A stretch of 64,000 nucleotides of DNA from Enoplolaimus lenunculus (Eukaryota > Nematoda > Enoplea > Enoplida > Thoracostomopsidae), in the NCBI GenBank assembly GCA_030248215.1, contig JASANG010001103.1, forward strand, positions 62,001 through 126,000, given 5' to 3'. The position numbers and the translations under genes are program-made. The notes under the pieces were generated by a model, which did no database searches, was not told where the DNA came from, and saw nothing but the letters and a program-made list of their open reading frames with translations. Positions within the stretch are counted from its first letter, which is position 1. Each line of letters starts with the position of its first letter. Shown in pieces: positions 35,201-45,814 of this stretch.

Positions 35201-35601
35201 ATTTTGATCGCCAATCACGCGACACATCAAAGCCTAAACCTGAGCCTAAACCTAACCGAGACAGCGTGTCAATTTTGAACACAGACGACAATTTGTTTGC
35301 TGCATTAATGGCGAAATATCTACCGCATTGGAAACGCTGTAAGCATGGACATTCGCATTCGAAAATATATGTCGACAGTGACACAGAAGATAGCGCACGC
35401 ACAAATTTATTGTCAAAATACAACCGGGGAGCCACGCTCGCATCCGATTGGTCAAACTCGAATCCGTCGGATCGATATTTTCCACAAAATCTTCGATCTG
35501 GCCGTTTATTGAATAGTATTTCAGAGTCTGAGCCATCCGCGTCTTCCAGTGGCCGCGCTGAATCGTCGAATATTCGTCGTAGAAGCAGCAAAAAAGTCTA
35601 A
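29258..35601 (+). CDS. uncharacterised five-exon gene, 390-residue predicted protein
   Basis: Exons 29258-29401, 30768-30869, 32257-32364, 33689-33793 and 34888-35601, all joined in phase 0. The ATG sits in GAAAAATG and opens MSATYLNTDRSQRGYKQRSS. Donors are AAG|GTAATA, ACT|GTAAGT, CAA|GTATTT and ATG|GTAAAG; acceptors are TTTTGCAG, GTTTTCAG, TGTTTCAG and CATTTCAG. The stop is TAA at 35599-35601. No domain was recognised. Exons 2-4 are Arg/Gln/Tyr/Thr-rich (QQRRYERRRTT, SSSRGYVQRG, RQIQPRRHDY). The last exon is Pro/Tyr-rich and then Ser-rich (TRSYYYWSPS, SISESEPSASSSGR) with a basic tail (NIRRRSSKKV). It includes a short KPKPEPKP stretch and a His/Cys cluster (KRCKHGHSHSK). There is no signal peptide or membrane segment; the composition suggests a largely disordered intracellular or nuclear protein (inference). 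An ATTCAG at 29215-29220 could be an upstream acceptor. Introns hold families A, B, C, F, I, J and N. Confidence 0.75.
29411..29652. mobile_element. family F MITE, copy 2, in intron 1
   Basis: CACTGTAAATTCCAATGAGT to ATCAACTCACTGAAATTTAC and CAGTG. It begins 9 bp after the exon 1 splice donor of the 29-kb gene. Confidence 0.85.
29822..30268. mobile_element. family C element with nested family A insertion
   Basis: ACAACTTCCACAATATCATG at the left and TAATATTGTGGAAGTTGCAC at the right are the C inverted ends. A second C-like word (GTAACTTCCACAATTATTGC) lies near 29960. A family A copy occupies 30088-30238, right beside the right end. Confidence 0.75.
30088..30238 (+). mobile_element. family A element 12, nested in family C
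   Basis: GGGCATATGTAAAAAACAGG to CATGTTCTTTACATTGGCC, with only three or four TTAGGC-like hexamers. Confidence 0.85.
30356..30604. mobile_element. family F MITE, copy 3, in intron 1
   Basis: GCTGTAAATTCCAATGATTT, TTAATCAACTCAGAGAGAG and CGAGTTAAAATCAATTCCCT; right end partly decayed. Confidence 0.75.
30900..31055 (+). repeat. family I repeat in intron 2
   Basis: GACCCGTAGCCAGCTCAACA to CTCCCTGGCTATGG. A J core (GCGAGCGAAGCCAGCGAG) follows at ~31105. Confidence 0.55.
31400..32256. other. intron sequence; decayed family A traces only
   Basis: TTAGGCTTAAAGTTAGGTTT and similar words at 31980-32040, and GGACCGGTTGCTGCGGGGCT near 31775, look like an old family A copy. Nothing else recognised. 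Confidence 0.35.
32533..32930. mobile_element. family N element in intron 3
   Basis: GGGCGTAACCGGAATATCCG on the left and CAATCCGTTTACACTCTGC on the right. It shares its body (GTTATTTTTGTGCTCAAAAT) with the copy at 34.1 kb. Confidence 0.65.
33383..33530 (-). repeat. family I repeat in intron 3
   Basis: GATCCGTGGTCCAGACGGGT to AAAACGAGCTGGGTACAGG, with TTTTCAACCTTGCTTGTAAG. Confidence 0.6.
33958..34104 (+). mobile_element. family A element 13 in intron 4, with target duplication
   Basis: GACCCATGTATAGAACAGGG to TCCTGTTCTATACATGGGCC around four TTAGGC hexamers. CAAATTAT and CAAACGAT flank it (6/8). Confidence 0.88.
34143..34524. mobile_element. family N element in intron 4
   Basis: GGGTGTAACCGGATATCCGT on the left and ACTATCCGTTTACACCCTAG on the right form ~20-bp imperfect inverted ends. 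Confidence 0.7.
34681..34741. mobile_element. family B right-end fragment in intron 4
   Basis: GGACGCCGCTGCACGCCGTA, then TAGAGTATAGCGCAACTCTT. It abuts a short family F fragment (34630-34680). Confidence 0.55.
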
Positions 35602-35688
35602 TTTAAAATTTTTTAATTTGTTCTCTAGGGCATCTATTTTCAAATGTGTATAGCAATTATCACCAGTTTATGATATGTTCGATATTAC

Positions 35689-35927
35689 GGCCCATGTAAA
35701 GAACAGGGGCGGAACGTTTTTCTGTGGAACTAGAATAGAGACAATTTAAGCTTTAGACTAATTTGTTTGCTTGGCTTAGACTTAGGCTTTGGAATAAACT
35801 CATTCTTACGCTTAGGCTTAGGCTTAGACTTAGACTTAGGCTTAGGAATAAACTCATTCTTACGCTTAGGCTTAGGCTTACGAATAATGGTTATAATACT
35901 GTACCGCCCCTGTTCTTTACATTGGCC
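35689..35927 (+). mobile_element. family A element 14 with 8-bp target duplication
   Basis: GGCCCATGTAAAGAACAGGG to CCTGTTCTTTACATTGGCC, with two AATAAACTCATTCTTACG spacers. GATATTAC (35681-35688) and GATATAAC (35928-35935) flank it. The near-intact ends and array make it a good reference copy. It lies 88 bp after the stop codon of the 29-kb gene. Confidence 0.95.
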
Positions 35928-36043
35928 GATATAACAAACACTAAAATATTAATGAATGAACAATTTATGAAACTTGGCACATTTAGTGCTTTCTGTTTAT
36001 TCTTCGACAGCGGGACAATTATTCGTTTAACGACCCCATTACT

Positions 36044-36378
36044 TAGGAGGTCACTATACTTAATTTTAACGTCATCGGCGCCGTTCGTTGCCGTCCGTCG
36101 CGGTCCGTCAGCGTCCGTCTCCGTACAGTATCGTAAACTGCCCAACCGCTACGATACCGCTCGGTGACGTACCATGACGTACCATGACGTACCATGACGT
36201 ACCATGACGTACCATGACGTACCATGACGTACCATGACGTACCATGACGTACCGTGACGTACCATGACGTACCATGACGTACCATGACGTACCATGACGT
36301 ACCATGACGTACCATGACGTACCATGACGTACCATGACGGACAGTGACGGATGGAGCCGAACGACAACTATACAGCCA
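36044..36378. mobile_element. family B element, copy 5
   Basis: AGGAGGTCACTATACTTAAT then CGGCGCCGTTCG on the left; GAGCCGAACGACAACTATAC on the right. It encloses a decamer array. Confidence 0.75.
36161..36350. repeat. 10-bp minisatellite ACCATGACGT, 19 units
   Basis: ACCATGACGT repeats in exact 10-bp register with one internal variant (ACCGTGACGT) and variant end units. It differs from the array at 8.7 kb by the CC at positions 2-3 and the final T. Peptides such as WYVMVRHGTS come from the array and are not genes. Confidence 0.97.
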
Positions 36379-36726
36379 TCCGTGATTGCAATAGATTATG
36401 AGACGATTTGCTTGGTGCGACCGCTAGATCAGTAGACCTAGGACGTCTTGGCGAATACGGTTTTGCAGTTTGACGAATAACTGTATGTGATTGATTGGTA
36501 TGTTTCATAGTTTAGGAAAAACGTTTCGAAATATTTAAAGCAACTTATTTCAGCAATTTTTAGGTAAACTTCTAAAAAAGTGAAATTAGCTTAAACTAAC
36601 AGACGAACCAAAGATAGGGCCTGTGAGTATACGCGGTGTAGCTTGTGTATGTGAAGAGTATGTAATGTTAATACAATTTCATACTTGTCCATATTTAGCA
36701 CCAGAGGAAATTATGATATCGGCAGC

Positions 36727-36795
36727 GTGGTGTAATGGGGTGGCGCGCTTAACTCACGAGCGAGAGGTCCGAGATCCGATTTCCGGCGTGGCCAT
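36727..36795 (+). repeat. tRNA-like sequence
   Basis: GTGGTGTAATGGGGTGGCGC resembles an A box and GAGGTCCGAGATCCG a B box ~33 bp on. Stem pairing is poor. A tRNA-derived repeat is the likeliest reading. Confidence 0.35.
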
Positions 36796-36880
36796 ATGTT
36801 TCGGAGAAGTTTAGGGGGAAAACCATATATATTCGCAGTACTTCGAGGAAAGGGGTAGTCCCGACAGTGCCGTTTTGACA

Positions 36881-37103
36881 GGGACCGTATTCTCAAATGT
36901 GTGCAGCACGTATCACCTCAGTTGGTGATAGGTCTTGTACCTTTGAACCAGTGAATGCTGAGGCTCAAAATTCAGCACATGTTTCGCATATGATTTGCTC
37001 TACTGCGTATACTGATTTTGATTCAACAACGGTAATAGTTAGTGAGTTTGAAAACCAATTGCTAACTGATGATAGTTGCTATCCACATTTGAGAATATGG
37101 TCC
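36881..37103. mobile_element. family D MITE, copy 4
   Basis: GGGACCGTATTCTCAAATGT to CACATTTGAGAATATGGTCC. Confidence 0.85.
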
Positions 37104-38087
37104 TCGCGTATTGCACATGGAATAACGATCGAGTTTGATGGCGCCGTTGGCTCAACAGGTAAACAAGCTGTATTGGACATTTTTTGCGCTCATGAAATTG
37201 TTTTAAGGCCTAAATTATGCTAGCGAAACAAACTCATTTGCATCAAGTTTCGCATTAAGTATTTTGAGACATTTCGGTGATCCTAATCCGGACGGCGGTT
37301 GTCCATAAATGGTAGGATTTCGAAATTTTTTGATCATTTATGCTTCTCATAACCTGTCCTGATCATTCTACACCCAAGCTTGATGTGCCAAAGTCTTTTA
37401 CCTTGAGACCCTAAAATTTGTGTTGTAAAATTAGACAAATTATATATCATTCGACACAGAGAAAATTAGTCGAATCATATTCAGATTTACCTGATTGGAG
37501 CTTTGTTTTAAATCGCACCGTCGCATACGAACTGAAAAACTAACAATTCTACCATATCAGTTCAACTTGTTTGCTGTGTGGCAGCAAAACAAATTATACT
37601 GACGAAATCAAGGGGTGTAATTGAACCCTTGGCCCCAAACTGACACCAAAACCAAAGTTCCATTTTAAAATTGAGTACTGAAAATTGCGTCTGGTTTCTC
37701 GTTCGCTTCGCTCGCTCAGAGGTTCACTATTCAAGCTACGCAGGCATCCTATCAAAAAATTCTGGATCCACAACAGCATATAAGCAATATTTGAGCTTGT
37801 GCTTAGTGTTCTGCAAGGACAGCGACGCGACTTGTGTTGAAACATCTGATTTCAGTACACAAAGCTTCAAGTATTATTTTAAAATGTAGAACAAATGATT
37901 TTTGTCATTTTTGATAGTGTTTAGCACGCATGAATTGAACACAATAGTGTAGTTGGTTTCACTGACACAGCCACTGAGTCGAAAACACAGGGTCACATTA
38001 CGGTAAAACACCACGGCCGCAGCAGCCCACCCCTGATATACCCCAAGTTTGGGGCAAAAGTAAAATAGGGGCCCCCACCATACACAG
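37104..38087. other. no gene; one J core
   Basis: A J core in reverse (TTTCTCGTTCGCTTCGCTCG) lies at ~37695. No exon recognised. Confidence 0.4.
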
Positions 38088-38313
38088 TAATCTCGAATAA
38101 GTTAGTCAACTCATGTGGAAAGTTAGTTATTTCTGAGTTAACAGTAAACTTTAACTCACTGTGAGTTACAAAAATTAGAAAAGATTTCAATCATCGCAAG
38201 GGGCTCCCATCTCGGAATTTCTTCGGGGGGCATTCTAGCCTGCACAGACACTGTGGAACGCAGTATATAATAGTGACAGAAACTTTGCCAGTAAATTGAC
38301 TCAAGAAGCGAAC

Positions 38314-38530
38314 ACTGTATTAAATTCCAGGGAATTGATTTTAACTTAGAATGAGATGAATCAGTGAGTTTGAATCAAGATTTTCAGAGCTGAGGATTCT
38401 GAATTGATGGAATTGATTCTGAGGTTCAACTCAGCCAGAAATAAGTGAGCTCTGAGTGAGTTAGATTTTACTGTTAACGCGGAAATAACACAGAAATAAT
38501 TAATTTGTCCTCTGAGTCGTTTAATCAACT
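38314..38530. mobile_element. family F MITE, copy 4 (next to family K)
   Basis: CACTGTATTAAATTCCAGGG to GTCGTTTAATCAACTC, with GAGTT/AACTC words. A further F fragment lies at 38088-38165. Confidence 0.6.
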
Positions 38531-38532
38531 CT

Positions 38533-39315
38533 TTGAAGAATATCATGTGATATTCAGCGGAACAATGAAATTTTGGGCAGACGTACTTCAAATACCAACA
38601 CGCCTGTGAAACGGTTCCGACACAAAATCGCTTACAACCACAGCTTCATAATTCAAAAATTCTAATTTCACATTCTAGTATATGATATTCAACAAGACAA
38701 TTTGGTCATGTTACCTCAAGTATACAGATATCTGAGAAAATACCTCGAATATCATATGATATTGAAGAACGAAATGTAACCTACACATGATAATAGCAGA
38801 CAATTACTATTAATTTATGAATACGATATGGGGTCTACAAACAGACAAAATTTTACCCGTGGCAGGCGGGACACGGTTTGTCCCATGTTGATTCGACGTC
38901 AACGTTAAAATGCGAGCACTTATATCGGGTGAACAGCGGACGGCAGAGGCAATGTGTGCTTAAAATACCAAATACACGTCTGCAAATTCATTTACGGCAC
39001 AAAACCGCTTAGAGAAGCAGTGTCGCAATCCAAAAATTCAAATTTCAAATTCTATTATCATATGATATTCAACAGGACAATTTGGGTATGTTACCTCAAG
39101 TATGGAGACATTTGAAAACATATCATATGATATTCGCTTACAATACGTCGAATATCATATGATATAGAAGGACAAAATGTGACCTACACATGATGATAGC
39201 AGACAAATACGACTTTTTGAACATGATATAGAGTTTATTAGCAGACAAAATGTTACCCACTAGGCTAATAGGGACAAAACGTATTCCAAGCTGTCCCGGT
39301 TATAACGTGAACCCC
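38533..39315. mobile_element. family K element, copy 2 (rearranged)
   Basis: GAATATCATGTGATATTCAG begins the block and GGTTATAACGTGAACCCC ends it. The K opening sequence (GGACACGGTTTGTCCCATGT) appears in the middle at ~38871, so one K copy or partial copy lies inside or beside another. Confidence 0.75.
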
Positions 39316-39804
39316 AAACGTTGCGCACAGAAGAACGTTTAAGCCATACTACAACTATTACCTTCAAACTTTTTTCTCATATATTTACCCATGACGGTGC
39401 ATATTTTTGTTGCTAATATGACGGATTGAATCAAACCACCGTTGCATTCTGTGATCCCGTATAATCCGGATCCGGCTGAGCTTTGAAACTCAGAACACTC
39501 AAAAACTAAAGTAAAAGTTTAAATATAAAAGAATAAAAATAGTATTTTTGTAGTAAAAATGATTGTATAAGTATATATATATTTTGAAATCTTATTACAA
39601 ATGTGTAAAAAGTATTGTTTTCAAGCCTCGCTAAAAACGGGCGAATTCTAAAATTCAGTTTCACCACCAGTGTCAACAGAGAAACTTTTTCGTTTTTTTT
39701 TCGTTTGAGTTTTCATTTTTTTGCTCAAAAAATTTCTTTCTCATTCACTCCTAAGCATTATTTTTTGTACACAGAATTCCCGATAGCGAGAGTGCAACAG
39801 TAAT

Positions 39805-39835
<31 letters not shown>

Positions 39836-40353
39836 GTAATAATGCTGAGGTGTCGTAAATTCAAGTAAACTGTGAGCATTCATTCGTACAATAATTTCTA
39901 TGTCATTTTTGAACTCACCCCCGTGTTGATTTTTGGAAAAAGTATATTCTATTCAGTTACTTTTATATTTTTAACATATTTTTTGAGAAAAAATGAGATA
40001 TTTTGAGTGAAATTTTTGACTTGCGTATGCGGCAAGTGTGCCAACTTTTTGAAATAAATACACCAATTGTGTGGTCAGTAGATTTGTCTGTTAATACTCA
40101 AAACATACTCTGATCATTCCACGCCCAAATTTGAATTTTTAAAGGTGTTAAATTTTCCACAATCATCCGATTTGGCTGATGAGTTATTGTCAAATGCTAA
40201 CTGACTGGGTGACGTCCAAATCTTTAAAAATACGACAAATCAATTATTTGACTATACTTCGTTAACCATACGTTTGATTGCGGAAAATTTAACACCATTT
40301 GACTCTGCTCCGCAAGCTACGCGGAATAAAACATTACATTTCTGACTTTTAAA
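39316..40353. other. AT-rich DNA; (AAT)n microsatellite
   Basis: ATTAATAATAATAATAATAA runs at ~39802-39842. No exon recognised. Confidence 0.5.
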
Positions 40354-40573
40354 GGCCCATGTAGAGATCAGGGGCGGAACGTTTTTCTTTGGGAATGCAA
40401 TAGTGTAAGCGTAAGCTTTAGACTAACTGTTTTGCTTGGCTTAGGCTTAGGCTTAGGCTTAGGCTTAGGCTTACGCTTAGGAATATGCTCATTCGTACGC
40501 TCGGGCTTAGGCTTAGGCTTAGACTTAGAAATATGCTTATAATACTGTTCCGTCCCTGTTCTTTGCATGTGTT
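40354..40573 (+). mobile_element. family A element 15 with target duplication
   Basis: GGCCCATGTAGAGATCAGGG on the left, two TTAGGC blocks, and CCCTGTTCTTTGCATGTGTT on the right (terminal GGCC mutated). CTTTTAAA and CTTTTAGA flank it (7/8), which fixes the right boundary despite the decay. Confidence 0.88.
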
Positions 40574-41252
40574 CTTTTAGACAACAAATTTTTATGCCCA
40601 GTGAGGGAGATGTTAAAACTTAAAAATCGAATTTTTCTAAAAATTAAAATTGTGCGCAGAATGATTAAAGAACGTCATGGAAAGCTCAAATAAGCTAAAA
40701 AATTTCAAAATCCAACCATTTTTAGTAAACCCGGCTGGCGACGATTGAGCCAAATTTAAATGTTCACCGTTAATTGCTAATATCAAAAGGTTCAAAAGAA
40801 CAACTTCAAATTTTGTTTCTACTGCTACTACGTCAATTTTGACATCCACAATTGCAGGGGTTCGGCAGTTTGACATACTCGAGGATCTAGAGGGGTAGGG
40901 GGCGTCCGCTCCCTCGCAGAAATTTTTTTGATAAAGTAGTAAGGTTCCTACCTCACCATGTTCCCTCATCAGAAAGTTTTTTGTAAAAAATACAATTTGA
41001 ATCTCATAATATTTTTTGTGATAAAATGATAAGGTACCTACGATTTTTCGCTGCCCATGGCATATATAGCATACATTAAAAGAGTTGTGTTTCATAACAG
41101 TTGCCAGTCCGCCCCTCGTCGTCAGAAATTTTTGGTTCCGCCTCTGGTTTGACAAATTATCGCTAACTGGTAGTGGTATAATGAATGCTATACTCATTTT
41201 ACAATGTGGGCCCTGAGACGCGACATTGCCTTGTATATCTATTATTTTTTTA

Positions 41253-42178
41253 CTAGGTAAAAGTGCCCCTAGAAGGGACAGATTGTGATATGTTTCGCTT
41301 GAAGCATGGAAAAGAGTTTCAACAAGGGTTAGTTAGACCATAGATCAGTAGGTAATGCTTATAATATTAGCCCCATGACTTCTATGAAAATAGTTGTCAT
41401 CTATATCTTTGACGGCTGTCTTTCAGTGTTAACACGCTTGCGATCAGTGAAACAAGAAACATATAGGCCCAGCGGATATCACCTATCAGCTAAATTTTAG
41501 CATTTGTTGGGTTTTACAATGTTCAGTTTATAAGTGATCTAATCTAGCATTCTTCATTGGAAGAGGATATTTTTTGAGTTTAAAAATATTATGTTTCTAA
41601 AACTTGATTAGTAAATATTTCAATATTGCAAGATTACAAATTGCGTCTATTGATTATCGAATAAAAAAATGTCACGCATACGTGCTCGACTATTTTAGCT
41701 ATCTTTACCATGACAATTTGATGATGTGAAGTCGAGAAACTTTTCCAAATTGTGTTCTGTGCCGTGACATATTTAAGCTATTCATCTAGAAATACAATTC
41801 AAACGTTGCTAAATATTTCAAAGAACATGTTCTACTGGCGCTCAATTGAGATAACTTTAATAGCTACTGACTGTTATACGAAAGGCATGTTGAGAGGTGT
41901 ACTTTAGAACGCCTTGAAAACCCATAGTGTCAATTTATAGCTTAACAGATGAAAGTTCGTTGGGCCCATATGTTTCTTGTTTCACTGACCGCTAGCGTGT
42001 TAACACTGAAAGACAGCCGTCAAAGATATAGATGACAACTATTTTCATAGAAGCCATGGAGCTAATGCTTTAAGCATTACCTGCTGATCTATGGTCTGAT
42101 TAACCCTTGTTGAAACTCTTTTACATGCTTCAAGCGAAACATATCACAATCTGTCCTTCTAGGGGCACTTTTACCTAG
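41253..42178. mobile_element. family L foldback element, ~218-bp inverted arms
   Basis: The left arm (41253-41470, CTAGGTAAAAGTGCCCCTAG..) is repeated inverted at 41962-42178 (..AGGGGCACTTTTACCTAG) with only scattered differences. A ~490-bp spacer lies between the arms and shows no open frame of note. Confidence 0.93.
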
Positions 42179-42186
42179 TTTCTTTC

Positions 42187-42335
42187 TTTTACATGGGATA
42201 CGGTGAGGTTTTATGCTAAGTCTACTCCTAAGCGTACGCCTAAGCCTAAACAAAATATAAGTCTAAAGCGTACACTCGCTTCATGGCAATCTACCAAAAA
42301 GCAGCCTGTTCTAAGCTATAATGCATGGGAAGTTA
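42187..42335 (-). mobile_element. family A element 16 (decayed)
   Basis: CCTAAGCGTACGCCTAAGCC and ATAAGTCTAAAGCGTACACT keep the family order; the ends are mutated. Confidence 0.5.
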
Positions 42336-42695
42336 TTACAAAATATTACTGTCTTAGTTAGCAATTTCAGTAGAACAAACATCGCAGGGACACGTAATCT
42401 ATTGCACGGTGTCATTAGCATCACACAATAATATCGACTAGCTATGATAAATACATATTTGTAATACAATTTTTTCGAAAAATTACAAAAATCAAACTTT
42501 TAATAACAACTTAAATGAGACGTTTAGCTGTCCAATTTGTGTATGGCGTCGAAGCGGCTAATTAGGATATTCTTTTCTGCGGAGAACATTCTGCAAAACT
42601 TTCAAAAAGCATGCATTCTCGATGCTTGAAACATATATTGTAAACACTAGCGTGTTTCAATGATTTACCCGTAAAACTCAAATTTAGAGCATACT

Positions 42696-43276
42696 GTAGC
42701 GACCCGAATAAGAGGCGGGTGCTCTTATTTATTTGGCCTATCCAGAGGATGCCCTCCTCTCCTGTTATTCGGTTACGGACTGTTATTTATTTTCAATCCG
42801 CCCTCCGTCACCCTTCGTTATTGATATATGTCCGGTATTGTAACTTTCCGTTGAATTAAACGTTTTTGTCTTGCATCAAAAGTTTGAGCGGTAATGCAAG
42901 GTTACACTTTGGAATTCGAACTCCACTTTATTTGATCCTGGAGTCATTTATACACTACAATTTGGATAATTGAAATTTATGGACTCTAATTAAGGTTTAT
43001 GGACTCTATCGGCTTACGGACTCTTGTTAGGGATATGGACCCCAATTGATTCGGACTCAAAATGGGGACCTCCTCTTATTACCCCCTATTATTACTTCCA
43101 CCATTACGGACTCTTATTAGGCATATGAACTCATATTGAATGGACCTCAAAATGTGGACCCCCTCTTATTACCCCTACCCTTACGGACCCTAAGTAAGCA
43201 TACGGACTCATATTGAATGGACCTCAAAATGTGGACCCCCCTCTTATTACCCCCCCCTTTTTATTCGGGTCACTAA
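42696..43276. mobile_element. family H element with internal tandem copies
   Basis: TAGCGACCCGAATAAGAGGC to TTATTCGGGTCACTAATAGT. Near the right end, CATATTGAATGGACCTCAAA with TGTGGACCCCCTCTTATTAC is repeated two to three times. Confidence 0.8.
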
Positions 43277-45294
43277 TAGTAGGCGTTAAGAACAAATGTG
43301 TTAAAATACAAAATTAACTGTTTTTTGCGAGAAAACATTTTCGAAGCCGTGTAATAATTGTCCGTAGTGATATATTTTAATTATACATACGTTAGCGTTT
43401 ATTGAATATTTCGAAAACGAAATCCAACCGTTTGAAAACTACTTTAACTCTAAAAATAAGCAATGTAATTTTTGATGTCTTTTTAAACTTTAAAATGTAA
43501 ATATTAAAATTTTGATTGTGTAAAAAGTGTTGCTGTTTTGTGGTAAGAAATAGCAAAAAATTACAACTCGAAAAGCCGTCTTTATTGTTGTCTACGCGTA
43601 CTTAATTAGTGAATAATAGCAAATTTTTGAGCTCAAAATAAAGCTAATTTTTTGTTCAGAATTCAAGTCGAAAAACTCGCGTTTCATTTGACTTTAAGTT
43701 TAATTATTTTGTCGCTCACGTAACTCAAAGTGTAACAGTGTTTTAATTAACTTAGAACTACAAGATCTATTACAAGCGCAACTCGTAACAAATTTTTAGC
43801 TTAAATTTGAAATACATATGTATGTATATATATATGTTTGTGTGTGTGTGTTCGTGTTAAATTTGAAGGCTAATTTTTACTTTTCCAATGGTGAATTGTT
43901 AGGATTTTAACAAAAACTTAATTTGTGTGAATTTAATTATGTTTTGTTGCATTTTTGGGTTTTATATGACACAAAAATGTTATGAATTCGAAATTTTGAT
44001 GGTTTCAGAACCGACGCCTAAGGTTTGCACAATCTGGTAGAAAAAGATCAAGCAAAAATGAACTCTTGTGTTCATTGGAAGCATTGCATCGGGCGACGTA
44101 TAAGCTTGAATTCAAACTTAAACCTAAAATAAAAACAATCATAATATACACAAAACCCCGATTGAAAATAAGTTGGCTTTCCTCGGAATTCGTGTTCCGG
44201 CCGAAAGTCCTGCATAAATTCAATTAATGTTCCGGTTCCTGTATTTAAAGAAGCAGGAACCGGAATTGTAATTATGTGTCAAATTATTGATAATCATTTA
44301 AATATTCGAAACTTTGTCTTTGAAAAATTGTTATTTCAAAATGACTGTTTTTGCAATTAGTTCAATCTCGGCGACAAACTGTTTCTGATGCGTTTTCGCA
44401 AAATTTGATCGCGAAATAGCTCAAAATATGCGTAAGCCATTTTTTGGTGAATTTTTCAGAAAACTCCAACAGTAATTCGGCGATGAAAATTATTTCAAAT
44501 TCCCGTTGCTGGTCCGGTTCCTGCATTCCATTCATGTTCCTGTTCGACGCAAAGCTGTGAATTTACGTTCAAAATATTTGTCGAGTTTCAGAAGTATACA
44601 GTCATTGAAGGCAAACAATTTACGCCGAATATCATGTCTATGCCTTAACATTTACGTGTAACAGCCTAAACTACTGCCGAAGAATATATAAAAGCTAACA
44701 ATGAATTGTATGATATCTCAAATTTCATGGTTCTCGTTTATGCTCACAGCTTTTAAACTCAACAACTGCCAAGGTTAGTTTTGTTTGCTTTGAGTTCAAT
44801 TAATGCCACTTAGGTGACTCAAAGATAAAAGCGGGTCGACTACAGGTCGCCCCACCATACCCTACTTTACGAGGAATTATTTGCAGCCACCCCTGAGACC
44901 GTAGGAAAACAGAAGTTTTATAACAAGAAATCAATAGCATTTTAGCGATTTTTAGCTAATTTCTATAGTTATATGCTATTGATATCATTTCAACATCTTT
45001 TCTATATTTTAGTACAGTTTTTGTATTCAATTTAGCATGCGACAGACCAAAAACGTTCTGTGAATATTAAACTTATAGACATTTAAGTCTACCGAAAACA
45101 CTTTTAGCCGAATTTTGAGCTAAAATTTACGATTCCGAGAGAAATTTATTTTCCGATTTTTGTCGCATTTTTTGTCGCGTAACAGATGACCTGCATCATA
45201 GAACGCCAATTACGGTCCGTTCCATTCCGCCCTACCCAACTGTATGAACTGTATGGGGCCATACGCATCACTTCCATCACTGAGCTGATCAATT
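43277..45294. other. no gene; CCGGAACAGGAAC-type repeat
   Basis: GTTCCGGTTCCTGTATTTAA to ..CCGTTGCTGGTCCGGTTCCT (44228-44522) resembles sequence at 60.8-61.1 kb. A TATATA/GTGTGTG microsatellite lies at ~43815-43852. No exon of the downstream peroxidase gene was found here. Confidence 0.45.
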
Positions 45295-45719
45295 AGGGTT
45301 GCGCTATACTTTTTACGATGTCCGTCACCGTACGGTATGGTACATGAGTAATGCGCGTGTGATCATGCACCGTGACGCACGGTGACGGACGGCGCCATAT
45401 GGATGACGGACAGAGATGGACGGCGCCATACGGCTGACGGACGGTGATGGACGGCGCCATACGGCTGACGGACGGTGATGGACGGCGCCATACGGCTGAC
45501 GGACGGTGATGGACGGCGCCATACGGCTGACGGACGGTGATGGACGGCGCCATACGGCTGACGGACGGTGATGGACGGCGCCATACGGGTGAGGGACGGC
45601 GCCATACGGCTGACGGACGGTGATGGACGGCGCCATACGGCTGACGGACGGTGACGGACGGCGCCATATGGGTGGCGGACGATGACGTACGGCGCCGAAC
45701 GACAAGTATAGCGCAACCC
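45295..45719. mobile_element. family B element, copy 6, best-preserved ends
   Basis: AGGGTTGCGCTATACTTTTT on the left and AAGTATAGCGCAACCC on the right are inverted. It encloses a 31-bp array. Confidence 0.9.
45400..45665. repeat. 31-bp minisatellite, about seven to eight units
   Basis: The unit is TGACGGACGG, TGATGGACGG and CGCCATACGGC in series: two decamers like those at 8.7 kb plus an 11-bp segment. One unit is shortened (GGTGAGGGACGGCGCC). Peptides such as QPYGAVHHRPSAVWRRPS arise from the array. Confidence 0.95.
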
Positions 45720-45814
45720 GTATTTCCATGTAAAAATGGTAAACGTGCAATAAACGTAAGATTTAATGACTAAAACCGCAAGCAAAGACCCGTGTTTTAC
45801 GAGTTTCTTTCCTG

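Noticed and set aside
35169-35591. Two minus-strand open frames opposite the last exon of the 29-kb gene
   Set aside because: They are shadows of the plus-strand exon, which has matching splice sites and continues the phase-0 chain.
36043-36367. Overlapping open frames with WYVMVRHGTS repeats
   Set aside because: Same reason: 10-bp array without stops inside a family B element.
40637-41197. 186-residue minus-strand open frame
   Set aside because: It overlaps a dispersed repeat (CCGTCAGAAATTTTTGG-type, also at 13.2 kb) and shows no domain or splice context.
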